Part shown: positions 7,431 to 15,281 of the stretch, in pieces
Numbering within the stretch: position 1 is the stretch's first letter
Layout of the letters: the number at the start of each line of letters is the position of its first letter
NCBI GenBank assembly: GCA_964461435.1
Contig: CAYWUI010000055.1
Coordinates: forward strand, 1-15,326
DNA: 15,326 bases
Direction: 5' to 3'
From: G020354785 sp964461435
Lineage (GTDB): Bacteria > Bacteroidota > Bacteroidia > Bacteroidales > UBA10428
Notes under the pieces: generated by a model
The model's input: only the letters and a program-made list of their open reading frames with translations
Databases searched by the model: none
Told to the model about the DNA's origin: nothing
Translations under genes and position numbers: made by a program

Positions 7431-8481
7431 TCCTCTTAAAATATAAAAGCATTATCCCGGCAGTGCAAACCATTATTCCAAGCATAACAAAATATCCCCA
7501 TTTGAAATGCAGCTCAGGCAGGTAATCAAAATTTGTCCCGTAAACACCCGCTATAAAAGTAAGGGGGATGAATATCGCTGCAAAAATCGTCAGCACCTTC
7601 ATTACATCATTTACCCGGTTGCTGAGATTTGCATGGTGAACGGTCTGTTGATCCGATGCCATGGTATAGTAAATTTCTATTGCTTCCATTGCCTGGGTTA
7701 CCAGGTCATCAAGATCATTGAGGAATATATGTGTTTTCTTGTGGATAAACTTTGATTCTGATTTTATAATATGTACCATTATCTCTTTTACAGGACGCAC
7801 AGATTTTCTCATAAAGCTAATTTCCGTCTTATGCCTGTATATGTTTTCAATGATTTTTTTACCTGTTTCTTTTAATACCGCTTCCTCCTGGTCTTCAATA
7901 ATATCACCCAGTGCTTCAATATTCATTATATAACTGTCAACAAGGGTGTCGAAAAGTGCGTAGCATAAATAGTCAGGCTCCAGTTCACGGATTTTTCCCC
8001 TGCTTTTTCTCAGCCTGTCCCTTACAGGTTCGAAATAGTCGCCTACCCTTTCCTGCAAGGTGACCAGGTATCTGTCTCCCAGTATAAATGATATTTGTTC
8101 GGAGCTAAGGGTAAGGGCATCTTTGTCATAGGATAGAGCTTTTAAAATGATTATTACGTTATTCTCATCCTCAATAAATTTGGGACGCTGGTCGGTATTC
8201 AAAATATCCTCGAGGGCAAGTGACGATAATTTAAACATCTTTTCAAGCTTTTCCATCAGTCCGACATCATGTAAACCGTCAATATTAATCCATGTTATAT
8301 ATCCGTCCTTAATATAGCTGCTGATATCCTCTATTTTTTTCAGCTCTTTCTCCGTAATGTTATCCTTGTTGTATTGAATTACCCTTATCCTGGAATTTTC
8401 CATCTTCCGGTCACCAATAAATATGAGGGAACCGGGAACTTCACCATGTGATTTCTGACGGTTTATGAGGAATCGTGCCAT
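7417..8481 (-). CDS. corA: CorA-family divalent cation (Mg2+) channel
   Basis: At 354 residues it is close to the usual CorA length. The large N-terminal cytoplasmic part (about 1-285) includes the typical long helices with YIMNIEALGDIIEDQEE and HHANLSNRVNDVMKVLTIFAAIFIPLTFIAG. Two membrane segments lie near 290-312 and 328-348, followed by a basic tail KRKKW. CorA forms a pentamer that lets Mg2+ (also Co2+, Ni2+) into the cell. The signature loop here reads YGTNFDYLPEL: the usual GMN is GTN at 315-317 (codon ACA), while the PEL after it is kept. Function is therefore probably ion transport, with selectivity uncertain. It starts 10 bp after an MscS-like gene and is probably the last gene of that operon. 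Confidence 0.92.
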   Translation of the reverse strand: MARFLINRQKSHGEVPGSLIFIGDRKMENSRIRVIQYNKDNITEKELKKIEDISSYIKDGYITWINIDGLHDVGLMEKLEKMFKLSSLALEDILNTDQRPKFIEDENNVIIILKALSYDKDALTLSSEQISFILGDRYLVTLQERVGDYFEPVRDRLRKSRGKIRELEPDYLCYALFDTLVDSYIMNIEALGDIIEDQEEAVLKETGKKIIENIYRHKTEISFMRKSVRPVKEIMVHIIKSESKFIHKKTHIFLNDLDDLVTQAMEAIEIYYTMASDQQTVHHANLSNRVNDVMKVLTIFAAIFIPLTFIAGVYGTNFDYLPELHFKWGYFVMLGIMVCTAGIMLLYFKRKKWL

Positions 8482-8491
8482 AATTTATTTC

Positions 8492-9358
8492 TTAGTGTTT
8501 AATATCTTTTTTATAAACAATAGTCCGGTAAGGAAATGGAATTTCTATACCTTCCCTGTCAAACCTCTCTTTAACTGATTTGAACAGATCACATTTTAAT
8601 ATGAACCCTGATGTATGATCTTTTGACCATATAAAAGCCCTGAGGTTAACCGAAGAGTCGCCAAAGCCTATAACCCTCACCATTACAGGATGAATATTGC
8701 TTTTTTTCTCTTCCCTGGTCCTGTTATCGATATAATTCGGATGTTTTACAGCTTCATCCCTTATAATATCAATGGCTTTATTTACATCAGAATCATAACT
8801 TATTCCGAATTCCACGAAGTTGCATATCAGTTCATCTTTGATACTTGAGTTTACAAGGGTCTCAGAGGCTATAACAGTGTTGGGAATTATTATTCTCCTG
8901 TTTTCAAAATCCCGTATTACCGTGTGACGAAGGGTTATGTCTTCTATTTTTCCCGTTCTTAAAGATCCGACTTTAATAATATCACCTACCCTGAATGGTT
9001 TAAATATGATAATAAAAATGCCGTTAATAATGTTGGAGAAAGCCTGCTGGGAGGCGAAGAGTACTATAGCTGCCGCCACACCTGCGCCGGCAAACAACGT
9101 AAGGCCAAGTGCCCTTAAGCGCGGTATTGAATAGAAAATAAACACAAACGCACCAAAATACAGGATAAAACTAATGAGGTTAATAAGGAAGTTGTATTGG
9201 GTAGGATCAACGTTAAGTTTACTTGAAGCAAGATGAAAAAATTTTGTCAGCAGGGCTCTAAGTATCCTTGATATTATAAAAGCTGCAAGAAGTGTCGCTA
9301 AAACTATAAGTCCGTATTGAACATAATTTATCTGAAATATTTCTTTTATAGAATTCAT
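8492..9358 (-). CDS. MscS-family small-conductance mechanosensitive channel
   Basis: This 288-residue protein has the MscS core: TM1 about 14-35, TM2 57-77, and the pore helix TM3 about 82-115 with the Ala/Gly-rich stretch LFAGAGVAAAIVLFASQQAFSN. PFRVGDIIKV (121-130) starts the cytoplasmic beta domain, with IIIPNTVI at 156-163 in the place of the usual IPN motif, then the alpha/beta vestibule. Such channels open under membrane tension and release solutes after hypo-osmotic shock. It has no extra N-terminal domains. It lies between a LapA-domain gene (38 bp upstream) and corA (10 bp downstream), all on one strand. A second MscS-like gene sits in the same cluster and differs in its pore helix, so the two are paralogues rather than a recent duplication. 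Confidence 0.94.
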   Translation of the reverse strand: MNSIKEIFQINYVQYGLIVLATLLAAFIISRILRALLTKFFHLASSKLNVDPTQYNFLINLISFILYFGAFVFIFYSIPRLRALGLTLFAGAGVAAAIVLFASQQAFSNIINGIFIIIFKPFRVGDIIKVGSLRTGKIEDITLRHTVIRDFENRRIIIPNTVIASETLVNSSIKDELICNFVEFGISYDSDVNKAIDIIRDEAVKHPNYIDNRTREEKKSNIHPVMVRVIGFGDSSVNLRAFIWSKDHTSGFILKCDLFKSVKERFDREGIEIPFPYRTIVYKKDIKH

Positions 9359-9396
9359 ATTTTGAACATTTTTTAAATTAACAATTTCAGCGCAGA

Positions 9397-9627
9397 CTAT
9401 TTAATGCCGGCTGAATTGTCAGCCTCTTCCTTTTCAGAATGTTTCTTTTTTACAGGAATAAGTATACCTATAAATACGCCAATGCACAGGCAGATCAGAA
9501 ATAATAATGCCCCGGGAATGTTGGTATCCCAGAAATAGAGCCTGACAGTTATAATCTCTGAATTCTGTATTGTGAATACCACAAGCAATATTGCCAGAAG
9601 TATTGATATTATTATTCTTGTTCTCAT
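9397..9627 (-). CDS. LapA-domain (DUF1049) inner-membrane protein
   Basis: This 76-residue protein has two membrane segments (about 4-20 and 38-58) with the family motif QNSE at 21-24 and the VRLYFW beta segment between them, then a short charged tail rich in Lys and Glu. This is the layout of the LapA/YciS domain; the E. coli member takes part in lipopolysaccharide assembly control with LapB. The tail is short and no LapB-like TPR gene is adjacent, so the same role should not be assumed. It lies between two MscS-like genes, 71 bp after one and 38 bp before the other, with a candidate promoter of its own in the 71-bp gap. Confidence 0.85.
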   Translation of the reverse strand: MRTRIIISILLAILLVVFTIQNSEIITVRLYFWDTNIPGALLFLICLCIGVFIGILIPVKKKHSEKEEADNSAGIK

Positions 9628-9671
9628 ATCAAAAATTTATTAATGATGTTTTTTAGGCAAATTATAAAATT

Positions 9672-9690
9672 ATATCTTAAGCAAAGATAT
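9672..9690 (-). promoter_or_regulatory. Candidate -7 box within a dyad upstream of the LapA-domain gene
   Basis: On the minus strand TATCTTTG (9689-9682) matches the TAnnTTTG -7 consensus. It is embedded in a perfect 7-bp inverted repeat, ATATCTT (9672-9678) and AAGATAT (9684-9690), with a 5-bp spacer. No good TTTG lies 19-21 bp upstream, so this promoter is tentative. The dyad could instead be a weak hairpin ending the upstream MscS gene. Confidence 0.4.
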
Positions 9691-9698
9691 TTTTCCCA

Positions 9699-10568
9699 TT
9701 ATTTCTTCTTTAGCACCTCAATCTCATAATTTACTGTAATCATCCAGTCGCCATAACCAGGATCAAGAGTCTTTATTTCCTGAAAAAGTTCCTGCTTAAA
9801 GGTGGTTTCCAGGGGAGCCCCTCTTCCGGGCCATATCTTAAATATTATCCTTTTATATTCTTTGCCGTCACTTGTTTTTACAGCTTTTCCCCCTGACGGA
9901 GATGCCCTGAAGATATTGGGATATTTCTCATAAACAGATTTTACCGATGTATTTACCAGATCATCAAATGATGACCTCAATTCCGCGATACCCGGAATTT
10001 TAATATCAACAATACAACTGATATAGCCTTTAGGATAATTAATTACAATATTTATGTTCCTGTTGGGGAAAAAAATCTCTGCTCCCACCGCGTTGCGGAT
10101 AACCACAAAACGCATACCTATAGACTGCACAATGCCGGTTTGCCCGTTAATTTCCACCATTTCGCCAATATCTATGAGGTTGGAAACGATCAGCGTAAAA
10201 CCTGTAACAACATCCTGCACCATCCCCTGTGATCCGAAACCCACCGCCAGTCCGATTACCGATGCACTTGCCACATATGCAGTAAGTGAGATGCCCAGGT
10301 TTTTTAATATATATCCCAGTGCAAAAAAGTAAATGATAAAAACCAGGATGCTTGTCAGAAGGCTTACCAGAGATATGAGCTTGGCAACGGATTTTCCTGC
10401 CATGGATTTAAAAATAAACCTGCTGAGACGCTTAATAATAATTACCAGGATATGGGCACTTACCGTAATAATTATAATAGTCAGAATCCTTCCGCCCAGC
10501 GTTTCAGAATTAATGATACCTTTGATCGTGAAAAGAGTTAACATTAATGGATACAGAAAAAAAGTCAT
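9699..10568 (-). CDS. MscS-family mechanosensitive channel, second paralogue
   Basis: This protein has 289 residues with TM1 about 25-47, TM2 65-88 and TM3 92-128. The pore helix carries VASASVIGLAVGFGSQGMVQDVVTG, close to the E. coli MscS pattern of alternating small residues with GSQ. The beta domain follows with VEINGQTGIVQSI and the FFPNRNI motif (PNR at 168-170). It is a tension-gated solute release channel by family. It is the first gene of the minus-strand cluster and is divergent from the Na+/Ca2+ exchanger gene, with 87 bp between the two starts. The start at 10568 gives a short N-terminal hydrophobic stretch before TM1, which could be a partial extra membrane segment. Confidence 0.94.
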   Translation of the reverse strand: MTFFLYPLMLTLFTIKGIINSETLGGRILTIIIITVSAHILVIIIKRLSRFIFKSMAGKSVAKLISLVSLLTSILVFIIYFFALGYILKNLGISLTAYVASASVIGLAVGFGSQGMVQDVVTGFTLIVSNLIDIGEMVEINGQTGIVQSIGMRFVVIRNAVGAEIFFPNRNINIVINYPKGYISCIVDIKIPGIAELRSSFDDLVNTSVKSVYEKYPNIFRASPSGGKAVKTSDGKEYKRIIFKIWPGRGAPLETTFKQELFQEIKTLDPGYGDWMITVNYEIEVLKKK

Positions 10569-10655
10569 TTTATCAGTTACTTTAAATTTATAGCAAGTCT
10601 AAATTAAGGATGATTTTTAACTTTATCAACCTGTATTTTTAAAAGATTGTAATAA

Positions 10656-11618
10656 ATGGTCGTGCTGTTATTGATACTGGGCTTTGTACTGCTGGTAAAG
10701 GGAGCCGATTTCCTTGTTGACGGGGCTTCCTCGCTGGCAAAAAAACTAAAGATCTCCGAGCTCGCAATAGGACTTACAGTTGTGGCCTTTGGCACGTCGA
10801 CACCCGAACTGGTTGTTAATATAATAGCTTCTGCCCAAACCGGGGCAAAATATGACGAAGTAGTGTTTGGCAATATTATAGGCAGCAATAACTTTAATTT
10901 ACTCCTGATACTCGGACTTGCAGGTATTATTTATCCCATAACCGTGCAGGTAAAAACAGTCTGGAAAGAGATACCTTATTCCATACTGGCGGGATTAATA
11001 TTACTTCTACTTGTTAATGATTCTTTACTATGGAACAGCAGTAATAATATACTTACCCCGCGTGAAGGCATAATTTTTTTGTTCTTTTTTGTCCTTTTCA
11101 TGGTTTATATATTATCAAACCTTAAATCGGAAAGTGAGCAGGGCGCTGCAGGTACTAAAGTATATGGGACGTTGCGTACTGGGATTTATATAGTAGCCGG
11201 ACTGGCAGGACTTATTTTCGGGGGAAGGATGGTAGTAAAAAATGCAGTAGAGATTGCAGGCAGGCTGGGGGTGAGTGAGAAATTCATCGGACTGACAATT
11301 GTTTCCATAGGCACCTCCCTGCCTGAACTGGCTACGTCAGTGGTGGCCATAATTAAACGGAAAAGCGACCTGGCCATAGGAAATGTAATAGGTTCCAATA
11401 TTTTTAACATTTTTTTTATAATGGGAGTAAGCTGTTTAATATCTCCTTTAGTATATGATAAAGCATTTAATGAGGACATTCTTGTCTATATTTTTGGTTC
11501 AGCGTTTCTTTTTATTGCAATGTTTACAGGCGGGAAGAGGAAGCTGGACCGTTGGGAAGCGGGGATACTTATTTTGCTTTTTGCCGCATATATGGCCTTT
11601 CTGCTGTGGCGAAAATAA
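10656..11618 (+). CDS. CaCA-family Na+/Ca2+ exchanger (YrbG/CaxA type)
   Basis: This 320-residue membrane protein has the two inverted alpha repeats of the CaCA superfamily. Repeat 1 has GTSTPE at 46-51 and GNIIGSNNFN at 72-81; repeat 2 has GTSLPE at 219-224 and GNVIGSNIFN at 242-251. The Glu residues at 51 and 224 are the expected ion-binding acids. About ten membrane segments are visible, with a short loop near 155-172 between the halves. The family exchanges Na+ (sometimes with K+) for Ca2+, normally extruding Ca2+. Exact ion preference cannot be read from this. It diverges from the MscS gene and ends 55 bp before the HAMP sensor gene, which has its own promoter. Confidence 0.95.
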   Translation: MVVLLLILGFVLLVKGADFLVDGASSLAKKLKISELAIGLTVVAFGTSTPELVVNIIASAQTGAKYDEVVFGNIIGSNNFNLLLILGLAGIIYPITVQVKTVWKEIPYSILAGLILLLLVNDSLLWNSSNNILTPREGIIFLFFFVLFMVYILSNLKSESEQGAAGTKVYGTLRTGIYIVAGLAGLIFGGRMVVKNAVEIAGRLGVSEKFIGLTIVSIGTSLPELATSVVAIIKRKSDLAIGNVIGSNIFNIFFIMGVSCLISPLVYDKAFNEDILVYIFGSAFLFIAMFTGGKRKLDRWEAGILILLFAAYMAFLLWRK

Positions 11619-11619
11619 A

Positions 11620-11651
11620 ATTGGATTATAAAAGTTATAAATTTAATTTTG
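11620..11651 (+). promoter_or_regulatory. Candidate Bacteroidota-type promoter for the HAMP sensor-trkH operon
   Basis: ATTG (11620-11623, one mismatch to TTTG), a 20-bp spacer, then TAATTTTG (11644-11651), a full match to TAnnTTTG. It ends 22 bp before the sensor start codon and lies just after the exchanger stop. Confidence 0.6.
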
Positions 11652-11673
11652 TAGTGTTAAAAATTCTAAGAAC

Positions 11674-12426
11674 ATGGGAATAAGATTAAAAATTTTAGCC
11701 GGATTTATAATACTGGCAATAATGTTATTAATTGCCGGCTTAATATCTATCCATGAGCTGATGAATATTGGAAATTACGTTCAGAAGCTTCTCGACGACA
11801 ACTATAAAAGTATTGAAGCTACAGGAACAATGCTGGATGCCCTTGAAAAAGAAGATAGCGGTATCCTGCTCCTTCTTATGGGTAAATGGGAGGAGGGACG
11901 GAAAGTTATAAAGGAGGGGGATGACCTGTTTAAGAAAGGATTCCTGTCGGCGGAAAATAACATAACTATACACGGCGAAAATAAGTATATTGAAAAGATA
12001 GGAGTGGATTATGACATTTATAAGAAGACATGGGAAAGGCCCATTGTCGGAACCGATAAAGAGGGTAATATTGACTGGTACTATAATAAGTCACGCATGG
12101 AATTTCTGCAGGTCAAGAAATCCGTAAAGCAATTATTGGGGAAAAACCAGGAGACGATGTATAAAACCGGTTCCGAACTTAAAAACAGGGCGCAGCGTGC
12201 AGTGATGCCCGGCATAGTGGCTATAATAGGAGCTGTGGTTTTTACTGCATTGTTCAGCTATTTTATAAACCACTATTTTGCCATACCTGTTGTCCAGATA
12301 ACAAAAGGCATAGAAGAATATAACAGTACGGGGAAAGAATTTACGATGACATCTGAGACAAAGGATGAGATGGGCAGATTAATAAATTCAATAAAAAATC
12401 TGCTCCAGAGATTAACCTATAAGTAA
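11674..12426 (+). CDS. Membrane sensor with four-helix-type extracytoplasmic domain and HAMP, no output domain
   Basis: This 250-residue protein has TM1 at about 7-27, a mostly helical periplasmic region (28-177), TM2 at 178-200, and a HAMP domain (about 200-248) with the conserved Pro at 205 and DEMGRL at 231-236. It stops right after HAMP at a normal stop codon. The stretch LEKEDSGILLLLMG (57-70) resembles sensor domains of histidine kinases (KinB-like) and methyl-accepting proteins. In those proteins HAMP passes the signal to a kinase or chemotaxis domain; neither is present here. The next gene, trkH, starts 8 bp downstream, so they are surely co-transcribed. It may act on TrkH or on a separate kinase, or be the remnant of a longer protein. 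The start at 11674 is supported by the promoter just upstream. Confidence 0.8.
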   Translation: MGIRLKILAGFIILAIMLLIAGLISIHELMNIGNYVQKLLDDNYKSIEATGTMLDALEKEDSGILLLLMGKWEEGRKVIKEGDDLFKKGFLSAENNITIHGENKYIEKIGVDYDIYKKTWERPIVGTDKEGNIDWYYNKSRMEFLQVKKSVKQLLGKNQETMYKTGSELKNRAQRAVMPGIVAIIGAVVFTALFSYFINHYFAIPVVQITKGIEEYNSTGKEFTMTSETKDEMGRLINSIKNLLQRLTYK

Positions 12427-12434
12427 TACCGGAG

Positions 12435-13874
12435 ATGAGGATTCATGTAATATCGCGATATGTAGGGCTGGTACTGCTTTTTAACGCTATCTTCCTGTTC
12501 CTGTCGTTTCTTGTTTCCGTGTTCAATTCGGATGCTGCAGTTTATCCCTTGCTGTACAGTTTTCTTATTACTTTTCTTTTCGGGATATTCCCTTTGATAT
12601 TTGTGCCAAAGACAGATTTTATCAGCAAGGAAGAGGGATTTTTTATCGTTATCCTGAGCTGGCTTATTATTTGTTTTTTCGGAACATTACCTTTTATTCT
12701 GTGGGGCGGTGAGTTTACGTTTACAAATGCATGGTTTGAAAGTGTTTCGGGGTATACGACAACAGGCTCATCCATACTTACCAATATTGAGGTTTTACCC
12801 AAAGGCATGCTATTCTGGCGCTCTGCAACACATTTCATAGGAGGTGTCGGCATTATTGTATTTGCGATGGTTGTGCTTCCTAACCTGGGCCATGCAAGGT
12901 TTGTTTTATTAAGGTCCGAGCTGTCTCCGCTGGCAGGCAGTAATTTCAAGTTCCAGACAAGGAAGGTGCTTCATATTCTTTTATATGTCTATGGAGGACT
13001 GACCCTTGCAGAGACAATATGTCTTCATATTTTCGGTATGGACCTCTTTGATGCCCTTCTGCATTCCTTTGCCACAATAGCAACAGGAGGGTTCTCAACA
13101 AAAAACTTAAGTATCGCCTTCTATGATAGTCCCGCTATAGAAACAGTGATAATAATATTCATGATCCTGTCAGGAATGCATTTCGGATTGCTGTTCGCCA
13201 CAATAACCGGATTATCATTTAATATCTTTAAGTCATCAGTGGCAAAATATTACGTATTTGCTATGCTGGCAGGTATTATACTGGTTGCTGCCAACCTTTA
13301 TATAAATGGTTATTATTCTTTACCTGATTCAATACGCTTTTCAGCTTTCCAGGTTATTTCCCTCGGCACATCAACAGGTTTTGCTAATGCTGATTCGGCA
13401 AACTGGACCGGCTTTGCGCGCATGATACTTATATTCTTTACATTACAGTGTGCATGTGCCGGGTCAACATCGGGAGGCATAAAAGTTGACCGTATAATAA
13501 TTTTTATCAAGTCCATAAAAAACCAGGTGCTCATGCTTCGCCATCCCAGGGGAGTCTTTACTGTGAAGATAGATAATAACCTTGTTGAAGAAGATATAAT
13601 AAGGAACGCCCTGGTGTTTATAGTACTTTATGTGCTCATAGTTTTTTTGTCAGCACTGGTACTGGCAGGTTTTGGAGTTGACAGCATGACAGCTTTATCT
13701 GCCTCTGCTGCAACCATGGGAAATGTAGGCCCGGGCTTCGGAGAAGTAAGCTCAATGGCCAATTTCAGTACTATACCGAATGCCGGCAAATGGTTACTGA
13801 CAGCCAATATGCTGCTGGGCAGACTTGAAATATACGGATTTATTTCATTGTTTATGCTTAAAAGATGGCGATGA
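12435..13874 (+). CDS. trkH: TrkH/KtrB-family potassium uptake transporter, membrane subunit
   Basis: This 479-residue protein is highly hydrophobic, with the four pore-loop repeats of the superfamily of K+ transporters: TTTGSS at 108-113, ATGGFST at 216-222, STGFAN at 313-318 and MGNVGPGFG at 428-436. The gating-loop sequence CAGSTSGGIKVDR (341-353) and the LGRLE near the end (462-466) are also typical. TrkH moves K+ into the cell and normally works with a cytoplasmic TrkA ring that binds nucleotides. No trkA lies next to it here; instead an output-less HAMP sensor precedes it by 8 bp. TrkA may be encoded elsewhere. The gene looks intact. Confidence 0.95.
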   Translation: MRIHVISRYVGLVLLFNAIFLFLSFLVSVFNSDAAVYPLLYSFLITFLFGIFPLIFVPKTDFISKEEGFFIVILSWLIICFFGTLPFILWGGEFTFTNAWFESVSGYTTTGSSILTNIEVLPKGMLFWRSATHFIGGVGIIVFAMVVLPNLGHARFVLLRSELSPLAGSNFKFQTRKVLHILLYVYGGLTLAETICLHIFGMDLFDALLHSFATIATGGFSTKNLSIAFYDSPAIETVIIIFMILSGMHFGLLFATITGLSFNIFKSSVAKYYVFAMLAGIILVAANLYINGYYSLPDSIRFSAFQVISLGTSTGFANADSANWTGFARMILIFFTLQCACAGSTSGGIKVDRIIIFIKSIKNQVLMLRHPRGVFTVKIDNNLVEEDIIRNALVFIVLYVLIVFLSALVLAGFGVDSMTALSASAATMGNVGPGFGEVSSMANFSTIPNAGKWLLTANMLLGRLEIYGFISLFMLKRWR

Positions 13875-13955
13875 TGATATCTGAAATGTGGTACGTCAAT
13901 AAATAAGGGTAATTATCTTTAATTAACATAATCTTATAATTTTAAAAATTAATAA

Positions 13956-14678
13956 ATGAAAGACAAAAGTCACCTTTCTTCAACGCACGATTTATGCCAG
14001 GTTTGTAAAAAGAGCTTTGAAAAAAACAATCTCTACCCTGTAGAACTTATACGCCCGACGCTACTGAAGTTCATCAAATCAAAACTGCCTGATATAGCTC
14101 ACTCCGGTTATATATGCCTGCCGGACCTTAACCAGTATAAGGCGGCATACGTTGAGTATATAATGAAACTGGAAAAAAAGGAGACAAAGGTACTGGAAAA
14201 AGATGTGGTTAAAAGCTTGCGTGAAAATGAACTGCTGGCAAAAAATATTAATGCTGATTTTGATAAAGGATTAACTTATGGTGACAGGCTGTCTGACAGG
14301 ATTGCCTCATTTGGCGGAAGCTGGAAGTTTATTATTTTTTTTATGTCTGTGCTCTTCATATGGATAGTTATTAATACTATCGCCTTACTGAGTAAACCGT
14401 TTGACCCGTTTCCATATATACTGTTAAACCTCATATTATCATGTATTGCCGCTATCCAGGCACCGGTAATTATGATGAGCCAGAACAGGCAGGAGGCAAA
14501 AGACAGGTTGCGGGCCGAACATGATTATAAGATAAATCTGAAAGCAGAACTGGAAATACGTCATTTGAATGAAAAAATGGACCATCTTTTAATGAATCAG
14601 TGGCAACGGCTTTTGGAAATTCAGCAATTACAAACCGAGATAATGGAGGAGATATTGGGTAAAAAGGGCAAAGCCTAA
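13956..14678 (+). CDS. DUF1003 membrane protein
   Basis: This 240-residue protein has the DUF1003 signature TYGDRLSDRIASFGGSWKFII (107-127), two membrane segments (about 124-145 and 153-175), and the SQNRQEAKDRLRAEHDY stretch after them, ending in a long charged helix. The N-terminal 60 residues contain C14-x2-C17 and C54, a pattern that could bind a metal, with the fourth ligand unclear. The cellular role of the family is not established to my knowledge. It follows trkH by 81 bp and precedes a DedA-family gene by 18 bp, so with that gene it likely forms a short transcription unit. Membership is clear; function unknown. Confidence 0.9.
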   Translation: MKDKSHLSSTHDLCQVCKKSFEKNNLYPVELIRPTLLKFIKSKLPDIAHSGYICLPDLNQYKAAYVEYIMKLEKKETKVLEKDVVKSLRENELLAKNINADFDKGLTYGDRLSDRIASFGGSWKFIIFFMSVLFIWIVINTIALLSKPFDPFPYILLNLILSCIAAIQAPVIMMSQNRQEAKDRLRAEHDYKINLKAELEIRHLNEKMDHLLMNQWQRLLEIQQLQTEIMEEILGKKGKA

Positions 14679-14696
14679 ATAATTAATGATGCGGTA

Positions 14697-15281
14697 ATGA
14701 AAGTAATATACGGATACATAGCTCTTTTCATCGGATGTTTTCTTGAAGGCGAAACAAGCCTTATTGCCGGTTCTTTTGCTGCACACAGGGGCATGCTTGA
14801 AATTGTGCCGGTTTTTATTGTGGCTTATGTTTCTACACAGTGTTCAGATTGGCTATGGTTTATAACGGGCCGGAAGCAGGGTCATAGAATACTTGACAGG
14901 AAACCTAAATGGGAAAAGAAATATAAAAGGATTGATAAGGTCATGAAAAAATATCCTGTAGCCATTTTATTGGGTTACAGATTTATTTACGGATTCAGGA
15001 CTATTCTTCCCATAGGTATCGGCATGAGCTCCATATCTGCAGTAAAGTTTTTTATTTTCAGCCAGATAGGTACTTTCCTCTGGGCTTCAATGCTTTGTTG
15101 TGCCGGGTATTTCTTCGGTGCAATCATTGAAGCTAATTTTAAAAAAATAGAACATTACGAAGTGGAGATATTGATAGGCCTTATTGTGACCGGATTAACA
15201 GTGGGTTTGCTGATACGCCTGATAACAAAATGGAGAATGAGGAATGAGAGTGTTGATATTATATCCACTTCACCAGGTTAA
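14697..15281 (+). CDS. DedA-family membrane protein
   Basis: This 194-residue protein fits the DedA (SNARE-associated/VTT) family. The family motif FLEGE is at 15-19, an acidic residue at D51 follows, and the two key Arg residues appear as YRFIYGFRTILP with R95 and R101. G137-YFFG-141 ends the conserved core, and a final membrane helix lies near 156-176. DedA proteins support membrane integrity and the proton motive force, and some flip undecaprenyl phosphate or other lipids. Which lipid is moved here is unknown. It is 18 bp after the DUF1003 gene and is probably co-transcribed. The remaining 45 bp to the window edge hold nothing I can identify. Confidence 0.92.
   Translation: MKVIYGYIALFIGCFLEGETSLIAGSFAAHRGMLEIVPVFIVAYVSTQCSDWLWFITGRKQGHRILDRKPKWEKKYKRIDKVMKKYPVAILLGYRFIYGFRTILPIGIGMSSISAVKFFIFSQIGTFLWASMLCCAGYFFGAIIEANFKKIEHYEVEILIGLIVTGLTVGLLIRLITKWRMRNESVDIISTSPG

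Noticed and set aside
8492..10568. Recent tandem duplication of the two MscS genes
   Set aside because: The pore helices and domain sequences differ greatly and a different gene lies between them; they are old paralogues.
12542..12949. A 135-codon minus-strand frame
   Set aside because: It is antisense to the trkH pore region, which is strongly conserved; no independent support.
13910..13925. Palindrome TAATTA-TCTT-TAATTA before the DUF1003 gene
   Set aside because: Made only of low-information AT sequence in an AT-rich gap; symmetry could easily be chance and no other copy was seen.
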